Made by a program: the position numbers and the translations under genes
Shown: piece by piece, positions 36,545 through 49,220 of the stretch
How positions within the stretch are numbered: position 1 is the first letter of the stretch
Layout of the letters: each line of letters begins with the position of its first letter
The notes under the pieces: generated by a model
Database searches by the model: none
What the model was told of the DNA's origin: nothing
The model's input: only the letters and a program-made list of their open reading frames with translations
Assembly: GCA_022695795.1 (NCBI GenBank)
Contig: MU404149.1
Coordinates: 62,001-126,000, forward strand
Length of the DNA: 64,000 nucleotides
Source of the DNA: Biscogniauxia marginata
Taxonomy: Eukaryota; Ascomycota; Sordariomycetes; Xylariales; Xylariaceae
Direction: 5' to 3'

Positions 36545-39500
36545 ATGTGGTGGCCTTTTCGTTGGTGCGGCCGTAGGGCTTCAAAGAATCGAAGTAAGGC
36601 CATCAAAAGTCGGGTGCCGGATACTGATTCTACTACCACCACCACCGACGACCTCAAAGACAGCCCCGTTATAGTATCACTAGATGCAGACGATGTTGTC
36701 CAGCCTCTATGCCTTGAGGGAAGACAGCCAGCCCCACTAGACGTCGTGCTGGACGGCGCTTGCAAACTTATACCACACCTATATCCAGATCTCGCAGCCC
36801 AGGCCCCATCTCCAGCATCAACACTAGCTTCAGCGCCGGCGTCACCCTTCCTCCGACCAGCTTCCAAAGCCTCTTCGGGATCTGCGCCCTCATCATCATC
36901 ATCATCACCGCCCTCAACATCCACATCCACCCCCTCTTCATCTACGGCTTCCGCCAAGCAGACTTTGCCCTCGCCGCGATCCATCCTCGAGTCGATCGCC
37001 ATGACGCCCTGCATGGGAAAGACCTTTCTCGAGCGGATACGGCAGTACTACGACGTAGTCAGCATCATCGGGCCCAACTACACCAAGTGCAGCAACCCGG
37101 TCTGCGAATTCTGCAACAACCGCAAGCGCAACAGACGCAGATCCCGTCGCGTGACCAGCAACACCAACACCAACAACAACAGTACTGCCACTCTAGTCAC
37201 CAATGCCTCAGCCGATTCCAAAACGGCCCTCATCACGAACAGCACGGCCAACGGCAAGAACAAAAACTACGGTAGCATCAGCAACAACAACAGCAAACCG
37301 GGCTCAAACTCGACTAATAACTCCGGCCGAACCAGCCGGCCGCGCACCTTCCTGCTAATCCGGCTCCTGAATCCGTTTACCTACCTAAATCTCCTCGCGA
37401 GATCCATCCGGCGCCGTCCTTCATCCCGCAAAACCACCTCTCCCTCTCCCTCTTCCACTCCCGCAACGGATCCCAACCGCCCCTCCACCTCCGCCTCCGG
37501 CGCCACCACCGTCGCGGTCCCGACGACGCTCGGGTCCTCGCTGACGCTGGACGACGACCTCCGGCAGCGGATGCGGGTGCTCTGCGCGGCGCACTCGGTG
37601 CCGCCCGAGAGCGTGGTCCTCGTGCTCGCGGCGCGCACGCTGGGGACGTACTACGCGACGCTGCGGCACCGGGACGACGAGGACGACGAGGAGGCTGAGC
37701 TGCTGGACCTCGAATCGGAGTCGGCGGGGTCCGGGTCGGAGTCGGCGAGGGGAAAGGGGAAGGGGAAGGGAGCGGGGGGGAAGAAGAGGAATAAGAGAAG
37801 GCGGCATATCAAGACGCGACTGGACCACGTAGCGGCGTGCAGCGTCGACGGGTGCGGGTGTTTCGACTTCGACTTCGACTTCGGGTTCGACTTCGGAGTC
37901 GTGGCCGCCGAAAAGGGGGGTAGTAAGAATGAGATTGTCGTTGATGACGAGCTCGGCGGGGACGGGTATGCGTACGGGTTCGATGGGAAGAGCGATGAAG
38001 ACGGCAACGATAAAGACCAGAACAAGAACAAGAAGAAATCGGTGGCCGATGAGTTGAGGGAGGCGGAAGAGAGGGATAGCAAGGACGACGAGGGGTACGT
38101 CTCCATCAGCGATACCCCCAAACCCGGACAAACCCGTCCCTCCTCCTCCTCGGAATCCCCCGCTCCCCCACCGCTCCCTCGCCGTCCCCGTCCCCAGCCC
38201 AGCGATACCCCCGAATCCACACCCGCACCCGCCTCCGCACCCCGACGCCAATCCCCGGCCCCTCCGGCCTTGCCCCCACGCCCCAAGCAGCAATCACCCC
38301 CCCTGCCCCCTCGTCCGCCTCAGGAACAACCACCCCCTTTACCCTCCCGACCGCAACCGCAACCGCAAACCCCACCCCGGCTCCCACCCCGACCCCGCAC
38401 GCAGCCCAAACCCGCACCCGCACCCGAGCCCGAACCCCGGGCCGCGCACATCTACTGCTACTGCTCGCACGCGCTATCGGCGCACCTCTCGTCGCGGCGG
38501 GGGCTCGAGCAGCTGCTGCGGCGCTACTGCAACTGGGAGTGGGCGCCGTACTACCTGCTGCGGCACGCGGACGCGTCGGGGCGGCGCAAGGCCTTCACGA
38601 AGCAGATACGGCGGTGCGGGGCCGGCGGCGGCGGCGGCGGGTGCGCGTGTCCGGACTACGACCGGTTTGACGAGGACGAGGATGAGGACGAGGATGAGGT
38701 CGAGGTCGACGGGGGGAGTACGGAGGATGGGGGGCAGAAGGAAAAGGGAGGAGGAGCAGGAGGAGGGATAGGGGAAGATGGTGGGAGTGGTGCTGGTGGT
38801 AGTAGGCGTAGTACTAGTACTAGTAACAGTACCAGTAGCTACGAGGACGTAGGCCAGAAGGAAGGCGGTCGCAATAGCAACAGCAGCAGCACCACTACTA
38901 CCAGCAGCAGCAGCAATAATAGTCCTAGTGGCGGTAGTAAAGAAAAGGGGAAAGAGAAGGAAGTCGACGCGGGGGCAAAAGGGAGAGAGAAAGAGAAACA
39001 GACAGCGGACGACGAGCGCGCAAGGGGGAAAGAGAAGAGCAAGAAGGAAGTCCGGTTCGACAGCACGACCAAGGGCAACGGAGACGGAGACGGAGACAGA
39101 TACGTAGAACCGGCCGAGACTCTCCCTCCTCCTCTTCCTCTTCCTCTTCCTCTTCCTCTTCCTCTTCCTCTTCCTCTTCCTCTTCCTCCTCAAAGCCACG
39201 AAAACGAGGGCGAGACTCAGACAGAAGCAAGCAAGAACAAGCGCGAAGACGATAACAATAACAATAACGACAACAACAACAAAGCCGAGAAAAAGCAAGA
39301 AGAAAAAGACACGAAGAAGGACAAGCACCCAGAGCCGACGGCGGACGCCGACGCCGACGCCGACGCCGAAGCAACGATCGGCAGTAAGCCCAAGGTCAAG
39401 GACAGGCTCAAGCACAAGATCAGGGACAAGCGCCGCGAGAGGCGCGTCAAGGGCAAGGCCCGCGAGCGGGCGTACAAGTGCCGGTGCGGCCACGACGACG

Positions 39501-39616
39501 GGGCGCACCGGCCCGAGGGCGAGAGGGACTGGGACCTCAGCTGGATCCTAGTGGAGAATGGCTACCTCGCGCTCAAGCCGGCGCTGAATAGCACCTCGGG
39601 TGAGACTAAGGCTTAG
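36545..39616 (+). CDS. Large low-complexity protein with repeated Cys/His motifs, unknown function
   Basis: Single exon, 1023 residues, from MWWPFRWCGRR to a normal stop. Most of the chain is disordered: poly-Ser/Thr, poly-Asn, Pro-rich (PALPPRPKQ), DFDFDF, EDEDED, a (PL)n run and ADADAD. Between these lie short ordered-looking islands with repeated Cys patterns: C182-x4-C-x2-C, C432-x4-C-x-C, C691-x8-C-x-C, and two copies of C-x-C-x-H-x4-H (C638/C640/H642/H647 and C979/C981/H983/H988). A YYxxLRHxD block occurs twice. The protein thus seems built from degenerate repeats of a small, possibly metal-binding unit separated by simple-sequence linkers. Pro-rich PxLPxRP runs could bind SH3 domains (inference). 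No signal peptide or membrane segment is seen. Opposite-strand open frames here are composition shadows. Confidence 0.75.
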   Translation: MWWPFRWCGRRASKNRSKAIKSRVPDTDSTTTTTDDLKDSPVIVSLDADDVVQPLCLEGRQPAPLDVVLDGACKLIPHLYPDLAAQAPSPASTLASAPASPFLRPASKASSGSAPSSSSSSPPSTSTSTPSSSTASAKQTLPSPRSILESIAMTPCMGKTFLERIRQYYDVVSIIGPNYTKCSNPVCEFCNNRKRNRRRSRRVTSNTNTNNNSTATLVTNASADSKTALITNSTANGKNKNYGSISNNNSKPGSNSTNNSGRTSRPRTFLLIRLLNPFTYLNLLARSIRRRPSSRKTTSPSPSSTPATDPNRPSTSASGATTVAVPTTLGSSLTLDDDLRQRMRVLCAAHSVPPESVVLVLAARTLGTYYATLRHRDDEDDEEAELLDLESESAGSGSESARGKGKGKGAGGKKRNKRRRHIKTRLDHVAACSVDGCGCFDFDFDFGFDFGVVAAEKGGSKNEIVVDDELGGDGYAYGFDGKSDEDGNDKDQNKNKKKSVADELREAEERDSKDDEGYVSISDTPKPGQTRPSSSSESPAPPPLPRRPRPQPSDTPESTPAPASAPRRQSPAPPALPPRPKQQSPPLPPRPPQEQPPPLPSRPQPQPQTPPRLPPRPRTQPKPAPAPEPEPRAAHIYCYCSHALSAHLSSRRGLEQLLRRYCNWEWAPYYLLRHADASGRRKAFTKQIRRCGAGGGGGGCACPDYDRFDEDEDEDEDEVEVDGGSTEDGGQKEKGGGAGGGIGEDGGSGAGGSRRSTSTSNSTSSYEDVGQKEGGRNSNSSSTTTTSSSSNNSPSGGSKEKGKEKEVDAGAKGREKEKQTADDERARGKEKSKKEVRFDSTTKGNGDGDGDRYVEPAETLPPPLPLPLPLPLPLPLPLPLPPQSHENEGETQTEASKNKREDDNNNNNDNNNKAEKKQEEKDTKKDKHPEPTADADADADAEATIGSKPKVKDRLKHKIRDKRRERRVKGKARERAYKCRCGHDDGAHRPEGERDWDLSWILVENGYLALKPALNSTSGETKA
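39125..39187 (+). repeat. (CTCTTC)n hexanucleotide repeat within coding sequence
   Basis: About ten copies of CTCTTC/CCTCTT in frame, encoding alternating Pro-Leu in the 1023-residue protein. The repeat is close to perfect and is expected to vary in length between strains. Confidence 0.88.
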
Positions 39617-40103
39617 GCTTAGGCTTGGACTTAGGATGTGCTAGGGCTATATATACTAGGTTAACCTAGGGATTTACGACACAGAGACTTCTTACTTTTT
39701 TCTTCTTTTTTTTTGTCAGGTTTTCTTTTGTTCGGAAGGATAGGTATCAGTGTATTCGGTAGTCGGGAAGGAAATTGTAGATACTCTCTATCCTGCGCAG
39801 CAAGAACAATAGGGTAAACAAGGTAGAAAAAAAAAGAAGAAGCGAGACGAAAAACAGAAGTCTGATTGCTGGATGAATTTGCTCTATGCAGCTGATTTAC
39901 TACTCATGGCGAAGGAAAAAGGGGGTAGTAGTAGTTTTACCCCCAGCTCCAGAAAATATCATACCGAAGAGAGCCATTTCTCTTATTTCTCCTCTGATCC
40001 TATGGTTGTCTTTTCTCCTTCACTTATCCTCCTATATTAACGATGTTCATAGCCTAGCTCCTTTCCCCGAGGAACCAGACATAATGTCATCATCATCATT
40101 GAG
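39617..40103. other. Convergent intergenic spacer
   Basis: About 490 bases between the 3' ends of two convergent genes. GGCTTA repeats follow the first stop. Poly-T (39695-39715) and poly-A (39826-39840) tracts are present. No gene seen. Confidence 0.5.
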
Positions 40104-42372
<2,269 letters not shown>

Positions 42373-45300
42373 TTATCCCCGGCTTCGCCTCTCTGCCTCG
42401 TAAAGTTCCCTTTTGATGTCGTAAAACATATCCTCGATTTTATACACCTCGTGTCGAGACAGCGATGCCGATCGCAGCCCTTCAAGACCTTCCTCAAGAG
42501 AGCCCATGATTTTCGCAAATGACGACCTCTCGGTTTTCGGCACCTCACTCTCTGCTGAACGCGACGAAGCAGGTGCCCCCTCTACGACAACCTCCGCATC
42601 CTCCTCAATTTCCTCATCTGCTGCCTCTTCCCTCGTCTTGGCACTTGAATTAGCAGGGAGTAAATCAGCCTCCATTCTTTCCTTAGCGGCAAGCCCTGCC
42701 TCGGATTGCTGCGATGCCTCGGCGATCAATTGGAGGTTAATGGCTTCAGACTCGCTATCCATAACTATGTCCTCGTCCATAGACCAAGTTTCTTGCGAGC
42801 CCTGTTCTTTAGGTACTACTTCTTGGCCTGAAGCGTCTCGCGGAGGGTTAGGAGAGATGTCCTTGTCGGGTTTATCGTCATTGTCCTCCATTGGCACATC
42901 AACCTCCCCTGGTACTAGCGCGTTACTCTGAGAATATACCATGTCACAGGCAGATGGTATTTGGCTATCTGATACTGCGTCGACGCCTTCCGCATTTGCG
43001 TGCTTGCGATATCGGCGTTTCTTGCTACCCGAATCCTGGTTCTTTTCCGAGACTCGCTTTCGTTTCGTCTTCAATTCTTTGCTAGACAATCGAGTATCCT
43101 CAGCATCAGTAGGGGTTGATGGAATAGCTGATGAAGCTTCGCTGCTCTGACTGCCCTCCATCGCCGTATGGGACGTCTCTGATTTAGTATTGACAGTGAT
43201 GCTGTCCATTGCATGTGATCCAGCCTTGTGAGCCTTATCTGGTGACTCTATGTTATCATTGGACAGAGATGCGCGTTTTCTTGAGTCAATCTCAATTACA
43301 AGACGTGCCATGCTTCTCTCTTCGCCATCACTGACATCGAAAGACCGGCTGTTGGGGGGTAGGCCTGCAGCTTGTATAGCTTCTAACCTCTTGGCAGTAT
43401 TGCTACGAAGTATCCGGGAGCTATGTTGCGCAGAGCTAGTCGGAGCGTCCACAAATTCGGTATTGGCAGATATGGGTGTCTCTTGCGCTTTGGGTGGGTG
43501 CATATTGGGCGGAGTTCCCGGTCGTTCAAACGAAGGCCTGTTGAGGGATTCGTCACGAGATAAGTCAATATCTGCATCTGTCGAAGGGCACTGTGACCCA
43601 TCTTCAGATACCTGCTCGGTGGGTAGAATAGGCTCGCTGTCGGGTTCAGTTGCTATGATATCTTCCTGGGCTTTGCTTGGGCTGTCCTGGTCAGCTGGAT
43701 TCTGTGCCTGAACCATGAGTTGACGGGCGTGCAGTGGAGATCCGAGAACTGGAGAGGATGATATTTGATAGTCCTCTAGCATGCTATTGCTTCTAGATCG
43801 TGATCTCATTTCCGGAAGTAGGATTCGACGGGGCTCCGGGGGAGATGAGGGAACATCGTCCGTCATTTCATGGTCGTCATCTATGATAGTAGTTTGGCCA
43901 CGCCGGGGAGTTGGTGTAGAAGATATGTAATCCTCAAAGCTGCGGTGGCCCTCGGGGGTAGTAGCTCGTACTTGCAGGGCTATATCAGATCGTTGAGGAG
44001 GCTGAGCAGATTTCGATATGGAATTGGCTTTCTCAATGCTAGACCGGATCGTAGGAAACAATGCAGCATTCTCCTGCTGCCGCTCCCGAACCTCCTTCTG
44101 TCGGTCTGTCAAGACTTGCGATTCCACCGCATTACCAATCGGTGAAGACGACTCGATAGCAGCGAATTGAATTTGAGAATCATCATGGCGCAGTCTAGCA
44201 GATCCACTCCGCCTAGTAGACTTCGATTGAGAAGCTCTAGGTGTGGTCTCAGACCAACGCTTCGTTGATAAAGACAGCTGGACAGATTCAGGGGTTATCG
44301 AATGTCTAGATGATAGGCGTTTCGTTTGGGGGGTGGCCTGCTGGCCCGCGTTGGGTGATGTATTTAAGGCAGACAGATCATCTTGAGATGCAACGAAAGA
44401 TTGTTGTTGTTGCCCACGGGGCTCGTAACTCGAAACCTCCAAACCGGGCAATACAATATCAACATAAGGCTGTAGTGAGATAAGCACCTCTTTGAGTGTT
44501 TCTGGATATTCGATTTTGTCGGCCTGCTCAAAAGCTTGGTTCCATATAGTTGAAATTGTATTGACCATGTGTCTGTGTTTACTTCGGAATGCTGAGCAAA
44601 GCAGCGGCTCAATAGCATCAAGCTGAAAATTGTCGAGAGAACCTGAGCCCTCAAAAAGGCTACAGATTCGGTCCCATAGTTTCATGGCCTACTATCCGTT
44701 AGTAACACGTACGACAAAAGAAATTGGGCCGGGTACGTACAGCTTCTGATACCGTAGAGGATTGTCTGCTGCCATACCGACCATTCGCATCTTGAACCCA
44801 CAGACCAAGGCCCTGTTGCAATTGAACCAGACTTTTGTAGACAAGTACCTGGCTAGACCGCGTCAAGAAATTTAGAACTTCTTTAAGTACAAGTACAACA
44901 ACCTCGCCATGATTCAGATCTCCCATATGCTCGTATGCCGTCTCCAGTAACCGATTTGTTAGGCGATAAAGGTAATCGAAGGGGTCAAACGAAGCTGATC
45001 TAGAGCCGGCGACAGAAGTTCCCCACAAGCGTCGGCGAGCAGCATCGAGCGCCTGACGGTCTCGAGGTTGCCTCGCGGCAGAGATTAACTCAATGCCGCA
45101 TTTGAGGGTGTTTAGGGATGTATCTAGCCTAGCGTCTACAGAGAGGCTCTCAAACACCATCTTAGACAGAGGCTCCACAACCCCAATAGCACAACCAGCT
45201 TCGCCCGTCTCTTCGGTAGCCCGAGATACTAGCAGTTGAAAGAGCGATGACCACTCATCCCATGGAAGGTTGGGCGTGTATTTGATGCCTCGTTCTAAGT

Positions 45301-47785
45301 GTTTGATAATCTCGCGGTACTCGTGGCCAATCGAGGGCTCGCTGCCAGAATCAGGTGTTAAATGGCTGGACTGACTACTTTCTAGAGACGACGAAAGGAC
45401 TCCAGAGATAAAGACCCACGAGCCAAATGGACAAGGCCCATCCGCCGGTAGTGTCTGTATCAGCTCTTGGGCAAGATCTCTTCCAGCACGAGGGGACCGC
45501 GCAAGTGCGAAGGGACTAAAGACAGTCTTGATTAAATTTGACAGCCCTTCACTGTCTGGAATCGTCGGGGGTAGCGCCGAGAGGATCGCAAAGAGGTGGT
45601 GCAGGGGGGCCCTGATGAGGCCTTGCCCCTTGCCAGGACGGCGTGAGGGTGTTGCTATTGGAATAAAGGCATTTTGCTTGTTCATTGAGAGAAGCTTCTC
45701 GGTGAAAGGCAAGAGACCAAGCGAGTCTACCATCGTCACTAAGTACTTCTCGGTGGCATCCAGAAATCTCTGATATGTATCAGCATCGCCACTCGGGTCA
45801 CTAGGCCCAGCTGTCCATATTTTGAGCAAGAGGCCGAAGGCATGCGCTACAAAGGCTGCTGTGTCTGTTGATACCTTGACCTCCTTGGACGCGGCAGCAG
45901 CCACAGCACCAACGAGCGACCGCCACAGCTTAAGGGAACTGGAATCTAGGTAAGAGAGGGTTAAAAAGGTTCTCCTTAAGATGGTTTCCACGACGAGAAA
46001 GACTCTAGGTGCGTTTCGTCTGACCCATTTCGGATCTAAAGCCGGTAGATCGTCCGGGCTCACTAGAACATTTTCGGCTATTCGGTCTTCCTTCCAAAGC
46101 CGTGGGGTAGATGAGTTGAAGAGCCCGGTTAATATGAGGGCTGCCTGGGTCAACCCTTCCTGATTAATAGAGCTGAGCTCTTCAACAGACTTTCCGTCAG
46201 TACCAGAAGATGTCAATTGCTGCATCAGGGGTCGGACGCAGGAATCCCAGTAACTGTCAAGCTGGGCAGAACTAGAGTTGGGCTTGAAGGCGTAGTAGTA
46301 GAGGTTGCAGACACTACCTATGACAACCTTTCGCAACTCTTCCAGCTGCTTGCTAGTGACCTTCCGCTTGAGTTGACTTATGAATGGTTGGCACACAGTC
46401 CCGATCGTTTTAGAGAATGATGATTCGTGGAGTTGCAAAGCATAGACGAGGCGGTTCCAAGCGTAATTCGCTTCTATCTTAGTGTGATAATCACCACTAT
46501 TGAAGCATTTCTGAATGATCTCAAGCCATGGCGCGAAGAATTCCCAACGGTCGACAGGACATCTAAGCAAGAGAATGACAACGCTCCATATCTGCGGGAC
46601 GGCGGCTGAATCTTGCTTCTCCTTTGCCATGGCCATCAACCTTTGCACGTAGTATTCGATATACCTCGTTTCATCTGCTGTCAACTGGAGGATTTCCATG
46701 ACTCTCCTGGAGAGCTGCTTCTCTTTGCCGACGGTGAAACTAGCCTCGAGACCTAGGGCAATGGCAGCAGCGCGGATTTCTTTCATGCTACTAAGCATGT
46801 CGGTAAATAAATCGAGAAGCCAGTCAGAATGGATGACCATGTGAGTCCTTGACTGCTTGATCAACCTCCGATATATCAATAGCCGAGACATGATGATACT
46901 CTTTCCTTGAAGATGCTCTTCGATCTTATGAAGCGAGGCCACCAGCCGCCCAACGCGGTCCACGGTCATAACCTTGGGTGGGAAATCTTGGAATGTGACA
47001 ACTTGCATCAAGTGCCTGGCCACGTCTTTAGGCGTTGAATGGTCCTCGAACGAGCGGATGCAGTGGTCGACGATGAAAACCCCGAAATCGGGTGACAGCG
47101 TCGAAGCGATAGCGGGGAAATGGAGGAAAGTGATGAGCAGGGTGAGGGCATGGTTCACCAAAGACGAGTCAAGATTCCCATTGGGGCCTTTGGTGGTGAC
47201 ATCTCGCTGTATGAACTGCATGAAGAGACTCATTTTGTCCTGGAGGGCGATGCGATCAGGCAAACTGTTGGAGGCCCTCAGCGCTCGTACCAATAACATA
47301 TATGCATCGAGCTTGGAGTCTCGATCGGCTCCAGCTATCTGTTTAATGGTCGAGGCTAGCATGGTGGATAGATTGATGCGGCGATTCGCCTCGTCGCTAC
47401 CGGCAGATGGGTCCAGGGGGTTTGGAGGAGCAGGACTCGAAGATTGTTTCAATATGGACTTGACAGGTCTCGACGAAGCGGCTGACGAGACGGGCGTGGA
47501 TTGCTTATGAGCATTTTCCTTGTCGGCATACGTGGGAGCTTCTCGGTACTCGGCCTGGACGGTGAACTCGACCTTCTTCCTCGTTCTTCGCGAACTCGGA
47601 TTGGTCGAATCGGCGGAGTCGGGGGAGTAGTTCGGAGGCGTGTGAAGGGTTACTCGGGAATTGAGTGGGTGCCGAACAAGAAGCTGCTTTGGGTCGGCGT
47701 CGCTCTGTTTCTCTCGCGGTGGTGTCGGCGGTCTCGTAGGCAATGCTTCCAGACCTCTAGATACGGCCGCTCCTTGGGGTATCAT
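42373..47785 (-). CDS. rif1: RIF1 homologue, telomere and replication-timing regulator
   Basis: Two exons, 47785-44741 and 44688-42373, encode 1786 residues. The 52 nt intron joins TVSEA to AMKLWDRIC. Residues from about 140 to 540 match the Rif1 N-terminal helical-repeat domain (INLSTMLASTIKQIAG, SKLDAYMLLVRALRAS, MSLFMQFIQRD, SRLLIYRRLIKQS, EANYAWNRLVYALQL). The C-terminal half is disordered, acidic and Ser-rich. Before the helical repeats lie KVEF (71-74) and SILK (110-113), classic protein phosphatase 1 docking motifs. Rif1 recruits PP1 to oppose DDK at replication origins and acts in telomere length control and break repair, in the nucleus. Size is close to budding yeast Rif1. It is divergent from the RIC8 gene. 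Confidence 0.9.
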
Positions 47786-49220
47786 GGCTACGAAACCAAC
47801 CGCTTTCCGGACCTGTCAGCCCACACCACGACGAGGAATCGCTCAGGAGTCCTCAGATCATGTGTCGCCCGCCCAGATTGGATTATCGAAGAAAAGAAAA
47901 AAGAAATCAGAGAATCAGAAACCAGCGAAGAGGCACACAATGATCAATGAGCAACAGAACCCACAAAGAATGAGGACGAAAAAGAACGAGAAGGGAAGCA
48001 ATCCCTTTGGATGTATGGGATTGTAGTGAGTATGCAGAAGCCAGCCAGCCTGGGGCTGTTGGGGCGATTAATTGAAACCCTGCACTAATAATCGTTAGTG
48101 TAAAACGCGACGCGGTAAGCTTTTCGCGCGACCAGCTTTGCGACGCGAGATGGATCCCCACTTTAGCACCCAAAAAGGGACTTTAATAGGTCGCGTAAAT
48201 GGCGATGGCCAGCTCTGCCAGCCTCTCCCCGCACGCTGTGCAAGGGCCCGGGGCCCACTCGGGTCGGGTGGCTCGTGCTTCGTGACTCTTCCCATGTACC
48301 AGCCCCATTATGTAATGTACATGCATGTAGGTACTATATATGCAGGTAATGAAGATACCCAAGTGCCCGTGCAAACCTTAGCCATGGATGACGGCAGCAC
48401 GGGCGAGAGGACAACTACTAGACTACGCACTAATAAAGGTGCTAAGGTAGATCCCATCACCTCCAACTCGGCAGCTCGGACGACAACGCAACACGGTGAC
48501 AACCACGGCAACTTACTGGTTGGCCCGTCTAGCTACGAGTACCTTATGTACGGTGTTATCCTTGCTGCACGCACTAAATCAACCCCTGCAGCTCAAAGCT
48601 GAAGTCCGGCTCTTTCGACTCCCCGGCAAATCCAACGGCCCTCGCCAGTTGACATCGTGAAGCGCCCTCTTTCATCATACTTTGCTTACGCTCCGGGTAT
48701 CCTTGTGCAACGTGCCTTCGGGAACTAATCATCCACTGCCAATCCAGTAACACTACATCTGAACTTCAACCTATCGTCGTTTTAACTACCTAACCTATTC
48801 AGCCGTGCCTTGAAGGGGACCATAGCACTCAACCCAACTTCGAGTACGTCTGATCACTCACCATTCCGTCGGTAATCCCCCCTGCAGTTGTCTAGTGCCT
48901 TCGTTCTACCTATTATTCATTGTTATTGTCTTAAGAGCCGCGGCCATCAAGATAATCATTCGGAATTATTAAAATTATTACTGTCTCCCATGTTTTCTGC
49001 TTTGCCCCAATCCTCCGCCCTCCAGGACGTAACCTAGCCCCTTGGCCGGCCATTGCTTACTTTCTCTGATGTCTACCTGCTGATATGACTGCGATTTATG
49101 TATCAAATTCTTACAATGTTTTCTTCACAGTCTGCTAGACCTCGGCAAGGGCCACTCCGAAGGCTTTTCTCCTCAAACCACCGCCGGCCTAACCCAGAAG
49201 AACAACCAGTACTTCCCCGC
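47786..49220. promoter_or_regulatory. Divergent promoter region between RIF1 and RIC8
   Basis: About 1.4 kb between two start codons facing away from each other. Three ACGCG cores occur within 45 bases at 48104-48148, about 320 bases upstream of the RIF1 ATG. The RIC8 side contains a possible further upstream coding or leader stretch at 49098-49220, in frame with RIC8. No separate gene is supported. Confidence 0.5.

Noticed and set aside
37421..39508. Long minus-strand open frames (37421-38293 and 38474-39508) opposite the low-complexity gene
   Set aside because: They mirror the repetitive, GC-biased plus-strand frame, consist of Val/Leu/Arg or Gly runs and carry no motif.
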